64,000 nucleotides of DNA, from the NCBI GenBank assembly GCA_018667335.1, contig JABIVD010000015.1, positions 104,392 through 168,391 on the forward strand. The letters run 5' to 3'. The position numbers and the translations under genes are program-made. This DNA is from Rhodospirillaceae bacterium (lineage in GTDB: Bacteria; Pseudomonadota; Alphaproteobacteria; UBA6615). Positions within the stretch are counted from its first letter, which is position 1. Each line of letters begins with the position of its first letter. Shown here one piece after another: positions 24,619 to 35,038 of this stretch. The notes under the pieces are model-generated. The model did not search any database. It was not told the origin of the DNA and saw only the letters and a list, made by a program, of their open reading frames with translations.

Positions 24619-26625
24619 TCAGGACATCGCCCCCTTAACGCGGGCAGCAACGGCTTCCGCGGTTATTCCAAAATGCGCATAAACCTCAGGCGCCGGCGCG
24701 GACGCGCCGAAGCTGCGCATGCCCACCACATCGGCCTCGGCCACGCCATAGCGTGACCATCCGAAGGTGACGCCGGCCTCGACCGCGACGCGGACGCAGT
24801 CGTCAGCGCCGAGTGTCTCGGCCTGATAGGCCGCGTCCTGTGCGTCGAACAATTCCCAGCAGGGCATGGACACCACAGCCGTCGGGATCCCGTCGGCCTG
24901 CAGCGCGTCGCGCGCCGCCATTGCGATCTCGACTTCCGAGCCGGTCGCCAGGATCGTTGCCGCACGTTCCCCGTCAGACGGTGCAAGAACATAGGCACCA
25001 CGTGCGCTCAGATTGTCGTCTGTGTGTTCGTTTCGCACGGTCGGAAGCCCTTGGCGGGTCAGCGCCAGAACCGACGGCGTGCCGGTGCTCTGCAGAGCCA
25101 GCGCCCAGCACTCGGCGGTCTCGACCGCATCGGCCGGTCGGTAGACGTTGACGTTCGGCATGGCCCGCAGGCTTGCAACATGTTCAATCGGCTGATGGGT
25201 GGGGCCGTCCTCGCCCAGGCCGATCGAGTCATGGGTCATGACATAGATCACCCGCAATCCCATTAGCGCCGACAGGCGGATCGAAGGGCGGCAATAATCC
25301 GTGAAGGTCAGAAAGGTGCCCGAATAGGGAATGAAGCCGCCGTGCAAGGCCATGCCGTTCATCGCGGCGGCCATGCCGTGTTCGCGCACACCGTAATACA
25401 TATAACGCCCGTCGAAGGCGCCGGCCTGAACCGGATCCATACAGGCGGTCTTGGTGTTGTTCGAGCCGGTCAGGTCGGCCGATCCGCCGATCATGGTCTC
25501 GACCATCGGAGTGATGACCTCGAGCGCTTCCTGGCTCGATTTGCGGGTCGCCCATTTCGGCGCGTCGGCTGAAAGCTGTTTCTTGTAAGCGTTGACGGTC
25601 GCGTCGAATTCATCGGGCAACGTCCCCGCGACGGCATTGTCAAAGGCCTGGCGTCGGTCCGCCGGCAGCGCATCATGGCGCTCGGTCCAGGCGGCGCGAT
25701 CGGCTTGGCCGCGCGCACCGGCTGCACGCCATTCGTCGAGGATATCTGCTGGCACCTCGAACGGTGCGTGGTTCCAGCCAAGCTGCGCGCGGGTGGCGGC
25801 AATCTCGTCATCGCCCAGCGGCGCGCCATGGGTTGCCGACGTGCCCTGCTTGTTGGGTGAGCCGTAGCCGATGATCGTGCGGCATGCGATCAGGGACGGT
25901 TTGTCGCTGGCCTTCGCCGCCGTGAGGGCGGCATCGATTGCCGCGGGGTCATGCCCGTCAATGCGGGCGACGTCCCAGCCGCTGGCGGCGAACCGACCGA
26001 GCTGGTCGTCCGACACCGAAAGGTCGGTGCCGCCGTCGATCGAAATATCATTGTCGTCGAACAACACGATCAGGCGCGAGAGATTGAGGTGGCCAGCCAG
26101 CGAGATGGCCTCGTGGCTGATGCCTTCCATCAGGCAACCGTCACCGGCAAACACATAAGTGTGGTGGTCGACGATGTCGTCGCCGTAGCGGGCGTTCATC
26201 AGGCGTTCTGCGAGCGCCATGCCGACGGCGTTGCCGATGCCCTGGCCGAGCGGGCCCGTGGTCGTCTCCACACCCGCAGCATGTCCGTATTCGGGGTGCC
26301 CCGGGGTGCGGCTGCCGAGCTGCCGGAAATTCTTGATCTCGTCGATTGTCATATCCGGCGAGCCCGTGAGGTACAGCAGCGAATAGAGCAGCATGGATGC
26401 GTGCCCGTTCGACAGGACGAAACGGTCGCGATCGGGCCAGTCGGGGTTTGCGGCATCGAATTTGAGATGGCGGGTGTAAAGCACGGTTGCCATGTCGGCC
26501 ATGCCCATCGGGGCACCGGGGTGACCGGAGTTGGCGGCTTGCACCGCGTCCATCGATAGGGCCCGGATGGCATTTGCCAGTTGCGCGTGGGCGCTGTTGG
26601 CGGCTTCGGATGCGACATTGTTCAT
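24619..26625 (-). CDS. tkt: Transketolase
   Basis: A 668-residue ThDP enzyme moving two-carbon units between sugar phosphates in the pentose phosphate pathway. The ThDP-binding block [13 protein letters not shown] with the later N is intact; [37 protein letters not shown] and [14 protein letters not shown] are all present. Length fits (660-690). It heads the tkt-gap operon; the ATG has only a weak ribosome site. Confidence 0.97.
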   Translation of the reverse strand: MNNVASEAANSAHAQLANAIRALSMDAVQAANSGHPGAPMGMADMATVLYTRHLKFDAANPDWPDRDRFVLSNGHASMLLYSLLYLTGSPDMTIDEIKNFRQLGSRTPGHPEYGHAAGVETTTGPLGQGIGNAVGMALAERLMNARYGDDIVDHHTYVFAGDGCLMEGISHEAISLAGHLNLSRLIVLFDDNDISIDGGTDLSVSDDQLGRFAASGWDVARIDGHDPAAIDAALTAAKASDKPSLIACRTIIGYGSPNKQGTSATHGAPLGDDEIAATRAQLGWNHAPFEVPADILDEWRAAGARGQADRAAWTERHDALPADRRQAFDNAVAGTLPDEFDATVNAYKKQLSADAPKWATRKSSQEALEVITPMVETMIGGSADLTGSNNTKTACMDPVQAGAFDGRYMYYGVREHGMAAAMNGMALHGGFIPYSGTFLTFTDYCRPSIRLSALMGLRVIYVMTHDSIGLGEDGPTHQPIEHVASLRAMPNVNVYRPADAVETAECWALALQSTGTPSVLALTRQGLPTVRNEHTDDNLSARGAYVLAPSDGERAATILATGSEVEIAMAARDALQADGIPTAVVSMPCWELFDAQDAAYQAETLGADDCVRVAVEAGVTFGWSRYGVAEADVVGMRSFGASAPAPEVYAHFGITAEAVAARVKGAMS

Positions 26626-26785
26626 GTTTTTTAGGCGCCTTCGGACACGGCGAATGATGGGGATTGCGGCAAATGCCGCGCTGGAGCACGCGGCGGCAAC
26701 ATGCCGGTCCCCCCGCGGGCCGTCAACGCCTACTTCTGCGGGTTTTCCACCGCGGATTCACAGGGGTTTCGAGACCCCCCTCCTG

Positions 26786-26815
26786 TTGACCGTGCGACTC
26801 GCGCCCGCGTACGAT
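26786..26815 (+). promoter_or_regulatory. Probable sigma70 promoter of the zapA operon
   Basis: TTGACC (26786-26791), 18-bp spacer, TACGAT (26810-26815), ending 22 bp before the DUF4164-like ATG. The 5' leader would be about 15 nt. Confidence 0.5.
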
Positions 26816-26837
26816 GCGCACGGTTGGAGACAAGGTC

Positions 26838-27080
26838 ATGTCAAAACTCAATGATGCGAACGAACGCCTCGATGCGGCGCTGGCGCGGCTTGAAGTCGCC
26901 GTCACGACGCGTCGTCAGGATGATGGTCAGGCTGCCGGAGCTGCCGATGACAATCGGCGCCTGCAAGGTGAGCTCACGCAATTGCGCGCGGATTTCGTAA
27001 CGTTGAAGGAGACTTCCGGCACGGTTTCGAGCCGCCTGGACGACGCGATTGGCCGTTTGCGACACATGCTCGCGGAATAG
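26838..27080 (+). CDS. DUF4164-like coiled-coil protein
   Basis: An 80-residue all-helical protein with heptad-like repeats (ANERLDAALARLEVAV, QGELTQLRADFVTL, SSRLDDAIGRLRHML). This matches the small DUF4164 type found before zapA in alphaproteobacteria, probably a division-associated coiled coil, perhaps playing the ZapB part. The start is ATG 26838 with AAGGTC weakly upstream; zapA follows after 12 bp. Confidence 0.75.
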   Translation: MSKLNDANERLDAALARLEVAVTTRRQDDGQAAGAADDNRRLQGELTQLRADFVTLKETSGTVSSRLDDAIGRLRHMLAE

Positions 27081-27092
27081 CAGGGATACGAA

Positions 27093-27434
27093 GTGGCACA
27101 GGTCGAAATCAAAATTAACGGGCGGGATTATCGCATAGCGTGCGAGGACGGCCAGGAATCCCATCTTTCGAATCTGGCCAAATACCTCGACGGCAAGGTG
27201 AATGAACTCGTCGAGGAAGTCGGCCAGATCGGCGACACCAGCCTGATGGTCATGGCGGGCCTGCTGATCACAGACGAGCTGTCCGATACGCGCGATGAAC
27301 TCGAAGAGGCGCGCAACGAGACCGCGCGTGAAACCCAGTCGGCGGTCGACACGACCGAAGAGCGCGTCGCCGCTCAGGTCGATGCGTTGTCCGAACGGGT
27401 CGAAAAACTCGCCGAACTTCTCGCCACCGAGTAG
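27093..27434 (+). CDS. zapA: Cell division protein ZapA
   Basis: A 113-residue FtsZ-ring stabiliser. QVEIKINGRDYRIACEDGQE with LAKYLD is the ZapA N-terminal domain, then a helix (SLMVMAGLLITDEL) and a C-terminal dimerising coiled coil. The start is GTG 27093 with AGGGAT upstream. Followed by 6S RNA, the order typical of alphaproteobacteria and gammaproteobacteria. Confidence 0.92.
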   Translation: MAQVEIKINGRDYRIACEDGQESHLSNLAKYLDGKVNELVEEVGQIGDTSLMVMAGLLITDELSDTRDELEEARNETARETQSAVDTTEERVAAQVDALSERVEKLAELLATE

Positions 27435-27497
27435 ACCGGCGGCTGACGATTTCGTGCAGCACGGATGCAGGTATGGTTGCGGCCGTAGTTGCAGATG

Positions 27498-27691
27498 GGG
27501 CGGTGCGAGCCTACGTTCATAGATGGACGGTTTGCTGGGTGTCGCGTCAGGCGGCAATTAGTCCCGGAGACCTTACTAATCCACTAGGGAGCTGTCCCTG
27601 GCGGGATCGAGGTCCTGTTATTACGGCACCCACCTGCATGTAGCAGGTCTCGGTGGACTTCCCGTTCGTCGACCTTCACTTGGCACCGTCC
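27498..27691 (+). ncRNA. ssrS: 6S RNA
   Basis: The segment lies between zapA and the 5-formyl-THF cyclo-ligase gene, the conserved ssrS location. A 9-bp closing stem pairs GGGCGGTGC (27498-27506) with GCACCGTCC (27683-27691), the middle can form a long interrupted helix, and CTGTTATTACGGCACCCACC at about 27614 is a word shared by alphaproteobacterial 6S RNAs. 6S RNA mimics an open promoter and traps sigma70 RNA polymerase. The ends follow the closing stem and may be off by some bases. The remaining bases to 27746 show nothing else. Confidence 0.85.
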
Positions 27692-27746
27692 ACTTCCATC
27701 CTGCCCTCCACTCCACTTCTATTCTTCTCATTGAAAGGCGAACCCG

Positions 27747-28349
27747 ATCAGCGATTCGACCGGTGATATCGATGCGCGCAAAGCAGATGTGCGCGCTTCG
27801 GCGCGTGACGCGCGCGACGCGCTGGCCTCGGGCCTGGGGGCTGCCGCCGCGACCGGGATTGCCGCGCGTTTCATGTCGTCGCCATTGTCGGCACTGGCCG
27901 CCGGCACGATTGTCGCCGGTTACATGCCGATGCGCAGCGAGATCGATCCGCGGTTGTTGATGGATCGTCTGGCCGCCGCCGGGTCTGTGCTGTGCCTGCC
28001 CGATGTCGTTGCAGAGGGCACGCCGCTCGCGTTTCGCCGCTGGGTACCGGACGATCCACTGGATACCGGGCGCTACGGAATCTCCGTGCCATCGCCGGAT
28101 GCCGACGAGATGGTGCCTGACCTGGTGCTGGTGCCGATGCTGGCCTTCGATCGTCAGGGGCATCGGCTGGGATATGGCGGCGGTTATTATGATCGAACCA
28201 TCGCCCGGTTGCGTGAGGTTGGTGATGTGCTCGCGGTCGGGCTTGCCTTTTCAGGTCAAGTCCGCGACGAATTGCCGGTGGAGCCACACGACATGCACCT
28301 CGACTGGATTATCACTGAATCTGCGGCGCTGCCCGTTTCGGGCCTGTAG
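27747..28349 (+). CDS. 5-formyltetrahydrofolate cyclo-ligase, start unclear
   Basis: A folate-salvage enzyme that uses ATP to convert 5-formyl-THF to 5,10-methenyl-THF. RYGISVPSPDADEM, PDLVLVPMLAFDRQGHRLGYGGGYYDR (the GYGGGYYDR motif) and DMHLDWIITE are diagnostic. The only standard start is GTG 27789, but it has no ribosome site and would remove the Lys of the family's N-terminal K-x-x-[LV]-R motif (ARKADVRAS). In frame upstream, ATC 27747 follows AAAGG by 8 bases and gives ISDSTGDIDARK, 200 residues in all. I report the longer form as the likely protein; GTG is the alternative. Confidence 0.8.
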   Translation: MSDSTGDIDARKADVRASARDARDALASGLGAAAATGIAARFMSSPLSALAAGTIVAGYMPMRSEIDPRLLMDRLAAAGSVLCLPDVVAEGTPLAFRRWVPDDPLDTGRYGISVPSPDADEMVPDLVLVPMLAFDRQGHRLGYGGGYYDRTIARLREVGDVLAVGLAFSGQVRDELPVEPHDMHLDWIITESAALPVSGL

Positions 28350-28358
28350 GAAGATACG

Positions 28359-29201
28359 ATGAAGATTTTGTTTTGCGGAGACCTGGTGGGCCGCGCGGGC
28401 CGTGATGTGGCACTGGAGTATTTGCCGACCCTGCGCGCCGAGATGGGCCTGGATTTTGTGGTCGTGAATGCCGAAAACGCGGCGCACGGGTTCGGCCTGA
28501 CACAGAAAATCTGTGAGGAGCTGTTCGAGGCTGGCGCGGATGCGATCACCACGGGCAACCATGTCTGGGACCAGCGCGAGGTCATTTCGTTCATCGACGC
28601 CGATCCACGGGTCCTGCGTCCGCTGAACTACACGAGCGGAACACCGGGCCGGGGCGCGTCGGTGATCAAGGCGCGTGACGGGCGCTCGGTGCTGGTCGTT
28701 AATGTGATGTGCCGCCTGTTCATGGAATTGCTCGATGACCCGTTTGCGGCTGTGGAGAATGTTTTAAAAAGCCACGCGCTCGGCAAGACGGTCGATGCGG
28801 CTCTCTTCGATGTGCATGGCGAAGCGACGTCCGAGAAGATGGCCCTCGGACATGTCTGCGATGGCCGGGCGAGCCTTGTCGTGGGAACGCACACCCATAT
28901 CCCCACGGCCGACGCGCAGGTGCTGCCGGGCGGCACCGCGTACCAGACGGATGCCGGCATGTGTGGTGACTATGATTCGGTCATCGGCATGCTGAAGGAA
29001 ACCGCAATCGCCAAGTTCCGGACCAAGATCGTAACCGAGCGCCTGGCGCCGGCGCGTGGACCGGCGAGCCTGTGTGGGGTCTATGTCGAGACTGACGATA
29101 CGACCGGGCTGGCGGCCCGGGTTGCGCCGCTGGTTTTGGGTGGGCGGTTGCGGCCCGCTTGGCCGGATTTCCTGCCGCCGCGCGGGATGGCCGCCGAATA
29201 G
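28359..29201 (+). CDS. YmdB-like metallophosphoesterase
   Basis: A 280-residue calcineurin-like phosphoesterase of the YmdB/TIGR00282 family, known to hydrolyse cyclic nucleotides in Bacillus. Metal ligands are in FCGDLVGRAG, VNAENAAHG, TGNHVWD and GTHTHIPTAD. It lies 9 bp after the cyclo-ligase gene, the usual partner in alphaproteobacteria, so the two form an operon behind 6S RNA. The in vivo substrate is unknown. Confidence 0.93.
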   Translation: MKILFCGDLVGRAGRDVALEYLPTLRAEMGLDFVVVNAENAAHGFGLTQKICEELFEAGADAITTGNHVWDQREVISFIDADPRVLRPLNYTSGTPGRGASVIKARDGRSVLVVNVMCRLFMELLDDPFAAVENVLKSHALGKTVDAALFDVHGEATSEKMALGHVCDGRASLVVGTHTHIPTADAQVLPGGTAYQTDAGMCGDYDSVIGMLKETAIAKFRTKIVTERLAPARGPASLCGVYVETDDTTGLAARVAPLVLGGRLRPAWPDFLPPRGMAAE

Positions 29202-29376
29202 CAGTCGGGGAACAGGGCATCGGGGCGGAAAACAGGGCTTCTCGACGCGGGCGACAATCCGGTAAACCGGGACATTGAATATGCAGTGATACGGACGAAC
29301 GCCATCGAGGCGCGTTGGTCGGCGTATTGGGCTGCTTTTATGAACTAGGTTTTGCAGACATTCGGAGTGCTCGGGC

Positions 29377-30123
29377 ATGGCAGGCCATTCCCAATTTAAG
29401 AACATCATGCACCGCAAGGGTGCGCAGGATGCCAAGCGGGCGAAGGCGTTCGCGAAGCTGGCACGCGAGATCGAGGTTGCGGCACGCAGTAGCCCGGACC
29501 CGGATCAGAACCCGCGTCTGCGTACCGCGATCGTGGCGGCGCGTGGCGCCAACATGCCGAACGACCGCATCAAGCGCGCCGTCGACAAGGCGACCGGTGG
29601 CGGTGACGCCGACAATTACGAAGAGATCCGCTACGAGGGCTACGGCCCGGGCGGGGTCGCGGTGATCGTCGAGGCGCTGACCGATAACCGCAACCGGACG
29701 GCGTCGGAAGTCCGGTCTGCGTTCGCGAAGCATGGCGGCAATCTTGGCGAGACCAACAGCGTGGCGTTCATGTTCGATCAGATTGGACAGGTCGTTTACG
29801 CGGCCGACGTGGCCAACGCCGATGATATGTTTGAGGCTGCGCTGGAAGCCGGCGCGGCAGATGTGGCCAGCGGCGACAATGGGCATGACATCACCTGCGC
29901 ACCGGATGATTTCGGCCAGGTGGTCGAGGCCCTTGATGGCCGTTTCGGCGCACCGGAATCGGCCAGCCTGACATGGAAGCCGCAGACTTCGGTCGACCTG
30001 AACGCGGATTCGGCGCGCACACTCCTGAAGCTTATCGACACCCTCGATGACAGTGACGATGTGCAGCGGGTCTCCGCCAACTTCGAAGTCAGCGACGATG
30101 TCATGGCGGAACTCACGGTCTGA
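29377..30123 (+). CDS. YebC/TACO1-family protein
   Basis: A 248-residue YebC-family protein: [21 protein letters not shown] start, [27 protein letters not shown] and FMFDQIGQV are conserved. Older work calls the family transcription regulators; more recent work links it to translation of proline-rich stretches. It immediately precedes ruvC, the common arrangement. Confidence 0.95.
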   Translation: MAGHSQFKNIMHRKGAQDAKRAKAFAKLAREIEVAARSSPDPDQNPRLRTAIVAARGANMPNDRIKRAVDKATGGGDADNYEEIRYEGYGPGGVAVIVEALTDNRNRTASEVRSAFAKHGGNLGETNSVAFMFDQIGQVVYAADVANADDMFEAALEAGAADVASGDNGHDITCAPDDFGQVVEALDGRFGAPESASLTWKPQTSVDLNADSARTLLKLIDTLDDSDDVQRVSANFEVSDDVMAELTV

Positions 30124-30159
30124 TATGCGCGACGGACCGACCGGCACCGGGGATTGAGC

Positions 30160-30651
30160 ATGCGGCTGTTGGGCGTTGATCCGGGTCTGCGTTTCACCGG
30201 TTGGGGTGTCGTTGATATGGACGGAAACCGTTTGCGCCATGTCGCCAACGGGGTCGTGAAATCGGGCAGCGGTGAGCTCGCGCAGCGGCTCGTGCGGCTG
30301 CATCATGGGCTTCAAGACGTCATCTCCGAACACCAGCCCGACAGTGCGGCGGTCGAGGAAACATTCGTCAACAGAGACGGCCAGGCGACATTGAAGCTGG
30401 GTCAGGCGCGCGGCATCGCGCTGTTGGTGCCTGCACTGGCGGGTATCCCGGTGGCCGAGTATGCCGCCAACAGTGTCAAGAAATCAGTGGTTGGCTACGG
30501 CCACGCGGACAAAAATCAGATCGGCCACATGATCGGGGTGCTCCTGCCGGGGGCGCTTGTGGAATCCCCTGATGCCGCCGATGCGCTCGCGATTGCCATC
30601 TGCCATGCGCATCATATGGGCGCGCAGGCGATTTATGAGGCCGCCCAATGA
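30160..30651 (+). CDS. ruvC: Holliday junction resolvase RuvC
   Basis: A 163-residue endonuclease that cuts Holliday junctions. The acidic metal-binding residues are at [16 protein letters not shown], and the late [10 protein letters not shown]. An apparent TTG start two codons earlier is unlikely; ATG 30160 begins MRLLGVDPG. It overlaps ruvA by 4 bp (ATGA). Confidence 0.96.
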   Translation: MRLLGVDPGLRFTGWGVVDMDGNRLRHVANGVVKSGSGELAQRLVRLHHGLQDVISEHQPDSAAVEETFVNRDGQATLKLGQARGIALLVPALAGIPVAEYAANSVKKSVVGYGHADKNQIGHMIGVLLPGALVESPDAADALAIAICHAHHMGAQAIYEAAQ

Positions 30652-31283
30652 TCGCGCGCCTGAAGGGCATCCTGGATGAGGTTGGCCTCGATTGGATTGT
30701 CATCGATGTGGCCGGGGTCGGATACCAGGTGTTCTGCCCGGCGCGGGTGATCACCGCGCTGCCCGCGGTCGGAGAGCCGCTGTCGCTTCACATCGAGACC
30801 CATGTGCGCGAGGACCACATCCATCTGTTCGGCTTCGCCAGTGCGCGCGAACGCGAATGCTTCCGGATGCTAACCACCGTCCAGGGGGTGGGCGCCAAGG
30901 TTGGCCTCGGAATCCTGGGTACGCTGTCCGTCGATGATCTGACGACCGCGATCGTAGCGGAGGACAAGGCGCTGCTGACGCGGGCCGACGGGGTCGGGCC
31001 CCGCCTGGCGGCACGCCTGATGACGGAGTTGAAAGACAAGATCCTGTCGCTGAACGGTGAATTCGCACCGTCTGTCGCCGCGTCCGCCGCGAATGCAGGA
31101 GCCGGCGGCCCGACGGATGGCGCCGGGGACACTGTGTCGGCGGACGCCGTCTCGGCGCTGGTCAATCTCGGCTACGGTCGTGCCGAGGCGTTCAGTGCGG
31201 TCAATCGTGCGGCCCAGGCGCAGGGTGACGCGTCCGATCTGGATCTGCTCATCCCGGCGGCACTCAAGGAATTGAGCCAGTGA
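30648..31283 (+). CDS. ruvA: Holliday junction helicase subunit RuvA
   Basis: A 211-residue junction-binding subunit: [13 protein letters not shown] domain, helix-hairpin-helix motifs [13 protein letters not shown] and [16 protein letters not shown], and a C-terminal domain III that contacts RuvB after an Ala/Gly linker near 148-165. Overlaps ruvC and ruvB by 4 bp each. Confidence 0.96.
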   Translation: MIARLKGILDEVGLDWIVIDVAGVGYQVFCPARVITALPAVGEPLSLHIETHVREDHIHLFGFASARERECFRMLTTVQGVGAKVGLGILGTLSVDDLTTAIVAEDKALLTRADGVGPRLAARLMTELKDKILSLNGEFAPSVAASAANAGAGGPTDGAGDTVSADAVSALVNLGYGRAEAFSAVNRAAQAQGDASDLDLLIPAALKELSQ

Positions 31284-32389
31284 GTGACGGCGCCGAAGCC
31301 TCTCCCGCGGACCGGTTGGTTGATCCGGTGGCTCGTGAAGATGACCGGGTCGATACGGCACTGCGCCCGGAGGAACTCGACGGGTTCATCGGCCAGCCTG
31401 CCGTGCGTCAGAATTTGGCGGTTTTCATTGCCGCCGCGCGGCAGCGCGGCGAGGCCATTGATCATGTGCTGTTTCACGGACCGCCGGGCCTGGGCAAGAC
31501 CACCCTGGCGCGGATTGTGTCCCAGGAGCTGGGGGTCGGGTTTCGCGCAACATCGGGCCCGGTCATCACCAAGGCCGGTGACCTGGCGGCGGTTCTGACG
31601 AATCTGCAGCCGCGGGACGTGTTGTTTATCGATGAGATTCACCGGCTCAACCCCGCGGTCGAGGAAGTGCTGTATCCGGCGATGGAGGATGGTGAGCTCG
31701 ACCTGATTATCGGTGAGGGGCCGGCGGCCCGCTCGGTGCGAATCGAGCTGCCGCCATTCACGCTGGTCGGGGCCACCACGCGGCTGGGCCTGCTGACCAC
31801 GCCGCTGCGCGAGCGGTTTGGCATCAACCTGCGCCTCGAATTTTATTCGCCGGAAGACCTGACGACGATCGTGCGCCGCGGTGCCGCGTTGCTCGAACTC
31901 GACATGAGTGAGGACGGCGCCACGGAGGTCGCCCGTCGCGCCCGCGGCACGCCGCGCATCGCCGGGCGTTTGCTGCGTCGGGTGCGTGATTTCGCGCTCG
32001 TGGAGGACAGTCTGCCGGTTGACCGCAAGGTGGCCGATCACGCGCTGTCGCGGCTCGACGTCGACGACCGGGGTCTCGACACGATGGACCGACGCTATCT
32101 GCGGCACATCGCCGAGGTGCATTTTGGTGGTCCGGTCGGCATCGACACCCTCGCCGCCGCTCTCTCGGAAGAACGCGATACGCTCGAGGATGTCGTTGAG
32201 CCCTATCTGATCCAGCAGGGCTTCATCCAGCGCACGCCGCGGGGTCGGATGTTGACGCCCCGCGCCTACGGACATCTGGGGCTGGATGCTCCTACGGGCG
32301 CCCAGCAAGACCTTTTATCCGGCCATACGGTCGCCACAAATGACCCACAAAATCCAAACTCGGACGAATCTGGTGCAGACGGATCGTGA
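31280..32389 (+). CDS. ruvB: Holliday junction branch migration ATPase RuvB
   Basis: A 369-residue hexameric AAA+ motor. Walker [10 protein letters not shown] near residue 74, Walker B DEIHRL, sensor GATTRLGLL and the winged-helix end ([15 protein letters not shown]) are intact. The C-terminal tail after the winged helix is about 40 residues longer than E. coli RuvB and low-complexity ([11 protein letters not shown]). Start GTG overlapping ruvA. Confidence 0.96.
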   Translation: MSDGAEASPADRLVDPVAREDDRVDTALRPEELDGFIGQPAVRQNLAVFIAAARQRGEAIDHVLFHGPPGLGKTTLARIVSQELGVGFRATSGPVITKAGDLAAVLTNLQPRDVLFIDEIHRLNPAVEEVLYPAMEDGELDLIIGEGPAARSVRIELPPFTLVGATTRLGLLTTPLRERFGINLRLEFYSPEDLTTIVRRGAALLELDMSEDGATEVARRARGTPRIAGRLLRRVRDFALVEDSLPVDRKVADHALSRLDVDDRGLDTMDRRYLRHIAEVHFGGPVGIDTLAAALSEERDTLEDVVEPYLIQQGFIQRTPRGRMLTPRAYGHLGLDAPTGAQQDLLSGHTVATNDPQNPNSDESGADGS

Positions 32390-32393
32390 CGCC

Positions 32394-32882
32394 ATGAGTG
32401 CGCATGCGGCGAAGAACGCGAATGTATCCGGATGGTTTGATGGCGTCCGACATGTTTATCCGGTGCGCGTCTATTACGAGGATACGGATGCAGCCGGCAT
32501 TGTTTATCACGCCAACTACCTCCGATTTGCGGAGCGGGCGCGGACGGAGATGATGAGATGTCTGGGGACCGAACACCGGTCGTTGATGCAGAGCGATGGC
32601 GTCGCCTTCGCAGTGCGCAGTGTCGACACGGAATTCTTTCTGCCCGCGCGACTGGACGAGCCGCTGTTGGTCGAAACCCGCGTCGACGCGGTTGGTGGTG
32701 CCAGCATGCGACTGACTCAAACTGTCATGCGTCCTGCGGACGCGGCGGATGGAGCAACGGAAATTGGGGAAGTGCTGGTGCAGATGCGGGTCCGGTTGGC
32801 CTGCATCGATGCGGGCTTGCGCCCGGCGCGGTTGCCGGGGGCGGTGCGCGCCGCGCTGACAGAACTTCTGAAGAATCAGTGA
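32394..32882 (+). CDS. ybgC: Tol-Pal-associated acyl-CoA thioesterase
   Basis: A 162-residue hotdog thioesterase of the YbgC family; HVYPVRVYYEDTDAAGIVYHANYL carries the catalytic Asp block, and ERARTEMM follows. It hydrolyses short acyl-CoAs or acyl-ACP at the membrane and is the standard first gene of tol-pal. The longer frame overlapping ruvB has no ribosome site; ATG 32394 is preferred. Confidence 0.93.
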   Translation: MSAHAAKNANVSGWFDGVRHVYPVRVYYEDTDAAGIVYHANYLRFAERARTEMMRCLGTEHRSLMQSDGVAFAVRSVDTEFFLPARLDEPLLVETRVDAVGGASMRLTQTVMRPADAADGATEIGEVLVQMRVRLACIDAGLRPARLPGAVRAALTELLKNQ

Positions 32883-32944
32883 GCACCGTGCCGGCCTGGG
32901 CGCGGTCTCAAACGACAAAACAATAACGAGAGGCTTTTCGTTCG

Positions 32945-33676
32945 ATGGAATCCAATATTGTTGAAACGATCGCGGTGACCGGGGGCGTCGGGATTGCAGA
33001 TTTTTCGGTCTATGGGCTGTTCCTTAGATCTGACCTCGTCATCAAGTTCGTCATGATTATCCTGTTCGTGGCTTCGTTCTGGTCGTGGACGATCATCGTC
33101 GACAAATGGCTCAAGATCCGCCGGCTGTCGTCGGATGCGGCGCGGTTCGAGGAGAATTTCTGGTCCGGCGGTTCGCTGGAAGAGCTCTATGAGCGGCTCG
33201 GCAACAAGCCCTCAGATCCGATGGCGGCCGTGTTTGCCGCGGCCATGTCCGAATGGCGACGAAGTTCGTCGCGTGGGCTGGCGGCAACCGATGCGTTGCG
33301 GGCCAATCTGCAGGAACGGATCGAGCGGGTAATGGAAGTGTCTGTGACCCGCGAGATGGAACGCATCGAACGCTACATGGTGTTCTTGGCATCGGCCGGA
33401 GCGACGGCCCCCTTCATCGGCCTGTTTGGCACCGTGTGGGGCATCATGAACAGTTTTCAGGCGATCGCCGTGGCAAAGGATACCAATCTCGCCGTGGTCG
33501 CACCGGGCCTCGCGGAAGCCTTGTTCACCACGGCTATGGGGCTGATCGTCGCGATTCCTTCGGTCGCCGCCTACAACAAATTCAGCACCGACATGGCCCG
33601 TTATTCGCTGCGGCTCGAGGGGTTTGCTGCTGAGTTCAGCGCCATCCTGTCGCGTCAGCTCGAGGAGTCGAAGTAG
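32945..33676 (+). CDS. tolQ: Tol-Pal proton channel subunit TolQ
   Basis: A 243-residue inner membrane protein with three helices (about 25-50, 142-165, 178-205). The last two hold GLFGTVWGIMNSF and TTAMGLIVAIPSVAAYN, the ExbB/TolQ core. With TolR it converts proton motive force into movement of TolA at the division site. tolR follows after 3 bp. Confidence 0.96.
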   Translation: MESNIVETIAVTGGVGIADFSVYGLFLRSDLVIKFVMIILFVASFWSWTIIVDKWLKIRRLSSDAARFEENFWSGGSLEELYERLGNKPSDPMAAVFAAAMSEWRRSSSRGLAATDALRANLQERIERVMEVSVTREMERIERYMVFLASAGATAPFIGLFGTVWGIMNSFQAIAVAKDTNLAVVAPGLAEALFTTAMGLIVAIPSVAAYNKFSTDMARYSLRLEGFAAEFSAILSRQLEESK

Positions 33677-33679
33677 GCC

Positions 33680-34126
33680 ATGGCGCTCAGCTCAGAAAGC
33701 ATGCGGCTGCGCCGCCGTTTGCGCGGCGGGCCGATGACCGAAATCAACGTCGCGCCGTTCGTCGACGTGATGCTCGTACTGGTCGTCATCTTCATGATCG
33801 CGGCGCCGCTGTTGACGGTTGGCGTCCCGGTGGATTTGCCGAAGGCCGCGGTGAATCCCCTCAACGAGGACAAGGAACCGCTGATCATCACTTTGGATGC
33901 GGAGGGGCGTGTCTATCTGCAGGAATCGGAAATCGACGAAAACGTCCTCATTCCCCGCCTGGTGGCCGTCTCCGAGGCGAACCCGGATTTGCGTGTCTTC
34001 GTGCGAGGTGACCGCGCGATCAATTATGGCCGCGTGATGGAGGTGATGGGGATGGTCTCGGAAGCGGGCTTCGCGAAGGTCGCTTTGATCGCCGAAGTTC
34101 CGATCCCGAAAACCCCGGACCAATAG
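33680..34126 (+). CDS. tolR: Tol-Pal proton channel subunit TolR
   Basis: A 148-residue protein with one N-terminal transmembrane helix. MTEINVAPFVDVMLVLVVIF contains the proton-carrying Asp; the periplasmic domain follows (RVFVRGDRAINYGRVMEVM). ExbD/TolR family; partner of TolQ. Confidence 0.96.
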   Translation: MALSSESMRLRRRLRGGPMTEINVAPFVDVMLVLVVIFMIAAPLLTVGVPVDLPKAAVNPLNEDKEPLIITLDAEGRVYLQESEIDENVLIPRLVAVSEANPDLRVFVRGDRAINYGRVMEVMGMVSEAGFAKVALIAEVPIPKTPDQ

Positions 34127-34147
34127 CGGAGCGGTTGGCGATCGATC

Positions 34148-35035
34148 ATGCGGGTGAACTGGGCACATTTCAAAACGGGTGGCGCGCTGTCGGCGGTGGG
34201 CCATGTGTCCATCATCGTCGTTGCCCAGTTTGGTTTGCCGTTTCTGTTTACGTCGCCCGAAGTGACCGCAACCATCATCCCGGTCGAGGTTGTAAGCATC
34301 GACGATGTGACGCGCCCGCCGGCCGCGGCGACGCCCGAACCGGATCCCGAACCGACCCGAACTGCATCGCCTCAGCCGCCACCGAAACCGCCGCAGCCCG
34401 TCCCCGAACCGCCGAAACGAGTGCAGCCCGAGAAGATCGCGGCACTTCCCGAACCGGCGCCGCCGGTGATCAAGCCGGCGCCGCCAAAGGAAAAGGCACC
34501 CGAGCCCAAGCCGGAGCCGGCCCCGCCGGTGGCCAAGGTCCAGCCGAAGGCCAAGCCGAAACCGCCGGCGCCATCGCGGAGCTTCGACAATATCCTCAAG
34601 GACCTCGCGGCCGACGAAAAACCAGTAAAGACGGTGGAGCGCGCGCGTCAGCCGGAGACGGTACGCGACAAGGGCAAAGAGGCCCCGCAGCAATCGCAGA
34701 TCGCCGAGCGCGCGACCATTGCCGAGCTCGATTTGTTGCGCCAGCTGATCCGGCGACAGGTCGGACAATGCTGGAACCCGCCGGTCGGTGCACAGAATGC
34801 GGAGGATCTTATTGTCACGGTTCTCATTCGGCTCGATCCCCAGGGCGTGGTGCGGGAGGCCACGGTGGTTGATGCGCCGCTGATGGGGCTCGACCGCTAT
34901 TTTCAGGCGGCCGCCGAAGCCGCACGGCGCGCGGTGCTGAACGCCAAGTGCCAGCCCTTCGAGTTGCCGGCCGACAAATACGAAATCTGGAAAGAAATTC
35001 GCTTCAACTTCGACCCAAGCAAAATGCTGAGCTAG
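34148..35035 (+). CDS. tolA: Tol-Pal protein TolA
   Basis: A 295-residue trans-envelope linker. One N-terminal helix (about 16-38), then a Pro/Lys/Glu-rich stretch (about 55-145) instead of the long helix of E. coli TolA, a short helical part, and the C-terminal TonB-C-like domain (IRRQVGQCWNPPVGAQ to LPADKYEIWKEIRF) that meets Pal/TolB. The proline-rich linker is common in alphaproteobacteria and is a natural EF-P client. Confidence 0.92.
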   Translation: MRVNWAHFKTGGALSAVGHVSIIVVAQFGLPFLFTSPEVTATIIPVEVVSIDDVTRPPAAATPEPDPEPTRTASPQPPPKPPQPVPEPPKRVQPEKIAALPEPAPPVIKPAPPKEKAPEPKPEPAPPVAKVQPKAKPKPPAPSRSFDNILKDLAADEKPVKTVERARQPETVRDKGKEAPQQSQIAERATIAELDLLRQLIRRQVGQCWNPPVGAQNAEDLIVTVLIRLDPQGVVREATVVDAPLMGLDRYFQAAAEAARRAVLNAKCQPFELPADKYEIWKEIRFNFDPSKMLS

Positions 35036-35038
35036 CTG

